A stretch of 64,000 bases of DNA from Pseudomonas silvicola (GTDB lineage Bacteria; Pseudomonadota; Gammaproteobacteria; Pseudomonadales; Pseudomonadaceae). Location of the stretch: assembly GCF_026651855.1 (NCBI RefSeq), contig NZ_CP093280.1, forward strand, positions 3,326,001 through 3,390,000. The letters run 5' to 3'. The notes under the pieces are model-generated. The model worked only from the letters and a program-made list of their open reading frames with translations, was not told the origin of the DNA and searched no databases. Positions 62,635 to 64,000 of this stretch are shown here, piece after piece (the first letter of the stretch is position 1; each line of letters begins with the position of its first letter). The position numbers and the translations under genes were made by a program.

Positions 62635-64000
62635 ATGACCCTGCTCAAATTAAGCGATGTGTCCCTCGCTTTCGGCGCGATGCCGTTGTTGGACAAAGTG
62701 TCCTGGCAGATCGCCCGTGGAGAGCGGGTCTGCATCATCGGTCGCAATGGCACTGGCAAGTCCAGCATGCTGCGCCTGGTCAAGGGCGATCAGAAGCCTG
62801 ACGATGGCGAGGTCTGGCGCGCGCCGGGCCTGAAGATCGGCGAGCTGCCACAGGAACTGCCGGTGGCGGACGACCGCACCGTGTTCGACGTGGTCGCCGA
62901 AGGCCTGGATGGTGTGGGCGCGCTGCTCGCCGAATATCACCACCTGAGCCAGAACATCGTCACCGATGAAGACCTGACCAAGCTCATGCACGTGCAGTCG
63001 GACCTCGAGGCCCGTGACGGCTGGCGCCTGCAGCAACTGGTGGACAGTACCCTGAGCCGCCTGCAACTGCCGGCCGACAAGACCCTGGCGCAACTGTCCG
63101 GTGGCTGGCGCCGCCGCGTGCTGCTGGCCCAGGCCCTGGTGTCGGAACCCGACCTGTTGCTGCTGGACGAGCCCACCAACCACCTGGACATCGGTGCCAT
63201 CGCCTGGCTGGAAGAGGCCCTTAGCGGTTTTGGCGGCGCCGTGCTGTTCATCACCCACGACCGGTCCTTCCTGCAGAACCTGGCCACCCGCATCCTGGAA
63301 CTGGACCGCGGCGGCCTGATCGACTGGAACGGCGACTACGCCAGCTTCCTGGTGCACAAGGAAGCCATGCTGGCGGCCGAAGAGACCGCCAACGCGCTGT
63401 TCGACAAGCGCCTGGCCCAGGAAGAAGTATGGATCCGCCAGGGCATCAAGGCGCGTCGCACCCGCAACGAGGGCCGCGTGCGCGCCCTGAAGGAATTGCG
63501 CGTGGAGCGCAGCGAGCGTCGCGAGCGCCAGGGCAAGGCCAACATCCAGCTCGATACCGCGGAGAAATCCGGCAAGCAGGTGATGGTGGTCGAGAACGTC
63601 AGCTTTGCCCACCCCGGCGGCCCGTTCCTGGTCAAGGACTTCTCCATGGTGCTGCAGCGTCAGGACCGCATCGGCCTGCTGGGTGCCAACGGCACCGGCA
63701 AGACCACCCTGCTGAAGCTGATGCTGGGTGATCTGCAAGCCACCAGTGGTACCGTTGCCGCCGGCACGCGCCTGGAAGTGGCCTACTTCGACCAGTTGCG
63801 CCACCAGTTGAACCTGGAAAAAACCGTGATCGACAACCTGGCCGAAGGCCGGGACTTCATCGAGATCGACGGCCAAAACCGTCACGTGCTCAGCTACCTG
63901 GGCGACTTCCTGTTCAGCCCCCAGCGTGCCCGCACGCCGGTCAAGGCGTTGTCCGGTGGTGAGCGCGCGCGCCTGCTGCTGGCCAAGCTGTTCAGCAAGC
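62635..64000 (+). CDS. uup: ABC-F family ATPase Uup (3' end outside window)
   Basis: The ATG at 62635 follows TTGGAG with 8 bases spacing; about 455 codons are visible of a usual length near 635, so the end is cut off. Two ABC domains: Walker A GRNGTGKSS (about residues 37-45), signature LSGGWRRR and Walker B LLLLDEPTNHLD in the first; GANGTGKTT and LSGGERAR in the second, with the charged linker (WIRQGIKARRTRNEGR) between them typical of ABC-F. No membrane part: it acts on ribosomes or on DNA intermediates, not as a transporter. Confidence 0.95.
   Translation, partial: MTLLKLSDVSLAFGAMPLLDKVSWQIARGERVCIIGRNGTGKSSMLRLVKGDQKPDDGEVWRAPGLKIGELPQELPVADDRTVFDVVAEGLDGVGALLAEYHHLSQNIVTDEDLTKLMHVQSDLEARDGWRLQQLVDSTLSRLQLPADKTLAQLSGGWRRRVLLAQALVSEPDLLLLDEPTNHLDIGAIAWLEEALSGFGGAVLFITHDRSFLQNLATRILELDRGGLIDWNGDYASFLVHKEAMLAAEETANALFDKRLAQEEVWIRQGIKARRTRNEGRVRALKELRVERSERRERQGKANIQLDTAEKSGKQVMVVENVSFAHPGGPFLVKDFSMVLQRQDRIGLLGANGTGKTTLLKLMLGDLQATSGTVAAGTRLEVAYFDQLRHQLNLEKTVIDNLAEGRDFIEIDGQNRHVLSYLGDFLFSPQRARTPVKALSGGERARLLLAKLFSK

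Overview
The window is GC-rich, densely packed DNA from a fluorescent Pseudomonas, most probably the P. putida group. The inference rests on gene content: a periplasmic gluconate 2-dehydrogenase operon preceded by a PtxS-type palindrome, a Pea-like exopolysaccharide cluster, a DUF6124-type gene, CheV, Slt and Uup, and Pseudomonas-style REP palindromes in the gaps. Species assignment is from memory, not from a search.

Layout. 1-3.3 kb: start of a secreted protein (partial) and a secreted family 3 beta-glucosidase with a PA14 insert. 3.7-13.8 kb: a small exported protein, then an eleven-gene type II secretion operon in the order E-F-G-H-I-J-K-L-M-(C/N-like)-D, mostly with overlapping starts and stops; its secretin has a lipobox and may pilot itself, and no prepilin peptidase is encoded here. 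13.9-19.4 kb (minus strand): a stressosome module, RsbR-RsbS-RsbT, followed by a fused HATPase/PP2C protein, a histidine kinase and a REC-PAS-HK-REC hybrid kinase, all translationally overlapping; two-component proteins seem to take the output place of sigma-B. 19.5-28 kb: two LysR regulators, an SDR-type oxidoreductase, an amidase, a SurE-like nucleotidase and two MFS transporters. 28-33 kb: a low-complexity protein of unknown function, then the three-gene gluconate 2-dehydrogenase operon (gamma subunit, FAD/Fe-S subunit, triheme cytochrome c), whose leader holds hairpins, an intrinsic terminator and the PtxS-like operator. 33-35 kb: LysR and a bicupin protein. 35.2-38.2 kb: an accessory stretch with poorly characterised genes, a strongly structured leader in front of the DUF6124-type gene, and repeat-rich non-coding DNA.

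38.2-52.4 kb (minus strand) is one long exopolysaccharide operon: initiating sugar-phosphate transferase, bifunctional ManC/AlgA-type enzyme, Wza-like lipoprotein, Wzc-like co-polymerase with a dead P-loop, three glycosyltransferases, a PslG-like hydrolase, a polymerase/ligase, an acetyltransferase and a MviN-type flippase. Together they can initiate, extend, decorate, flip, polymerise and export a mannose-containing polymer. 52.8-57 kb: YegS-like lipid kinase, a 1.8-kb tandem array of 15 palindromic units with a 5-unit higher-order period of 608 bp, then a NarL-type two-component pair. 57.6-64 kb: an HPt-like protein without the phospho-acceptor histidine, CheV, a MOSC protein, soluble lytic transglycosylase Slt and the start of the ABC-F ATPase Uup (cut by the window end).

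The items most worth following up are the higher-order palindromic array, the stressosome wired to histidine kinases, the kissing-loop-like leader upstream of the DUF6124-type gene, and the structured, terminator-bearing leader of the gluconate dehydrogenase operon.
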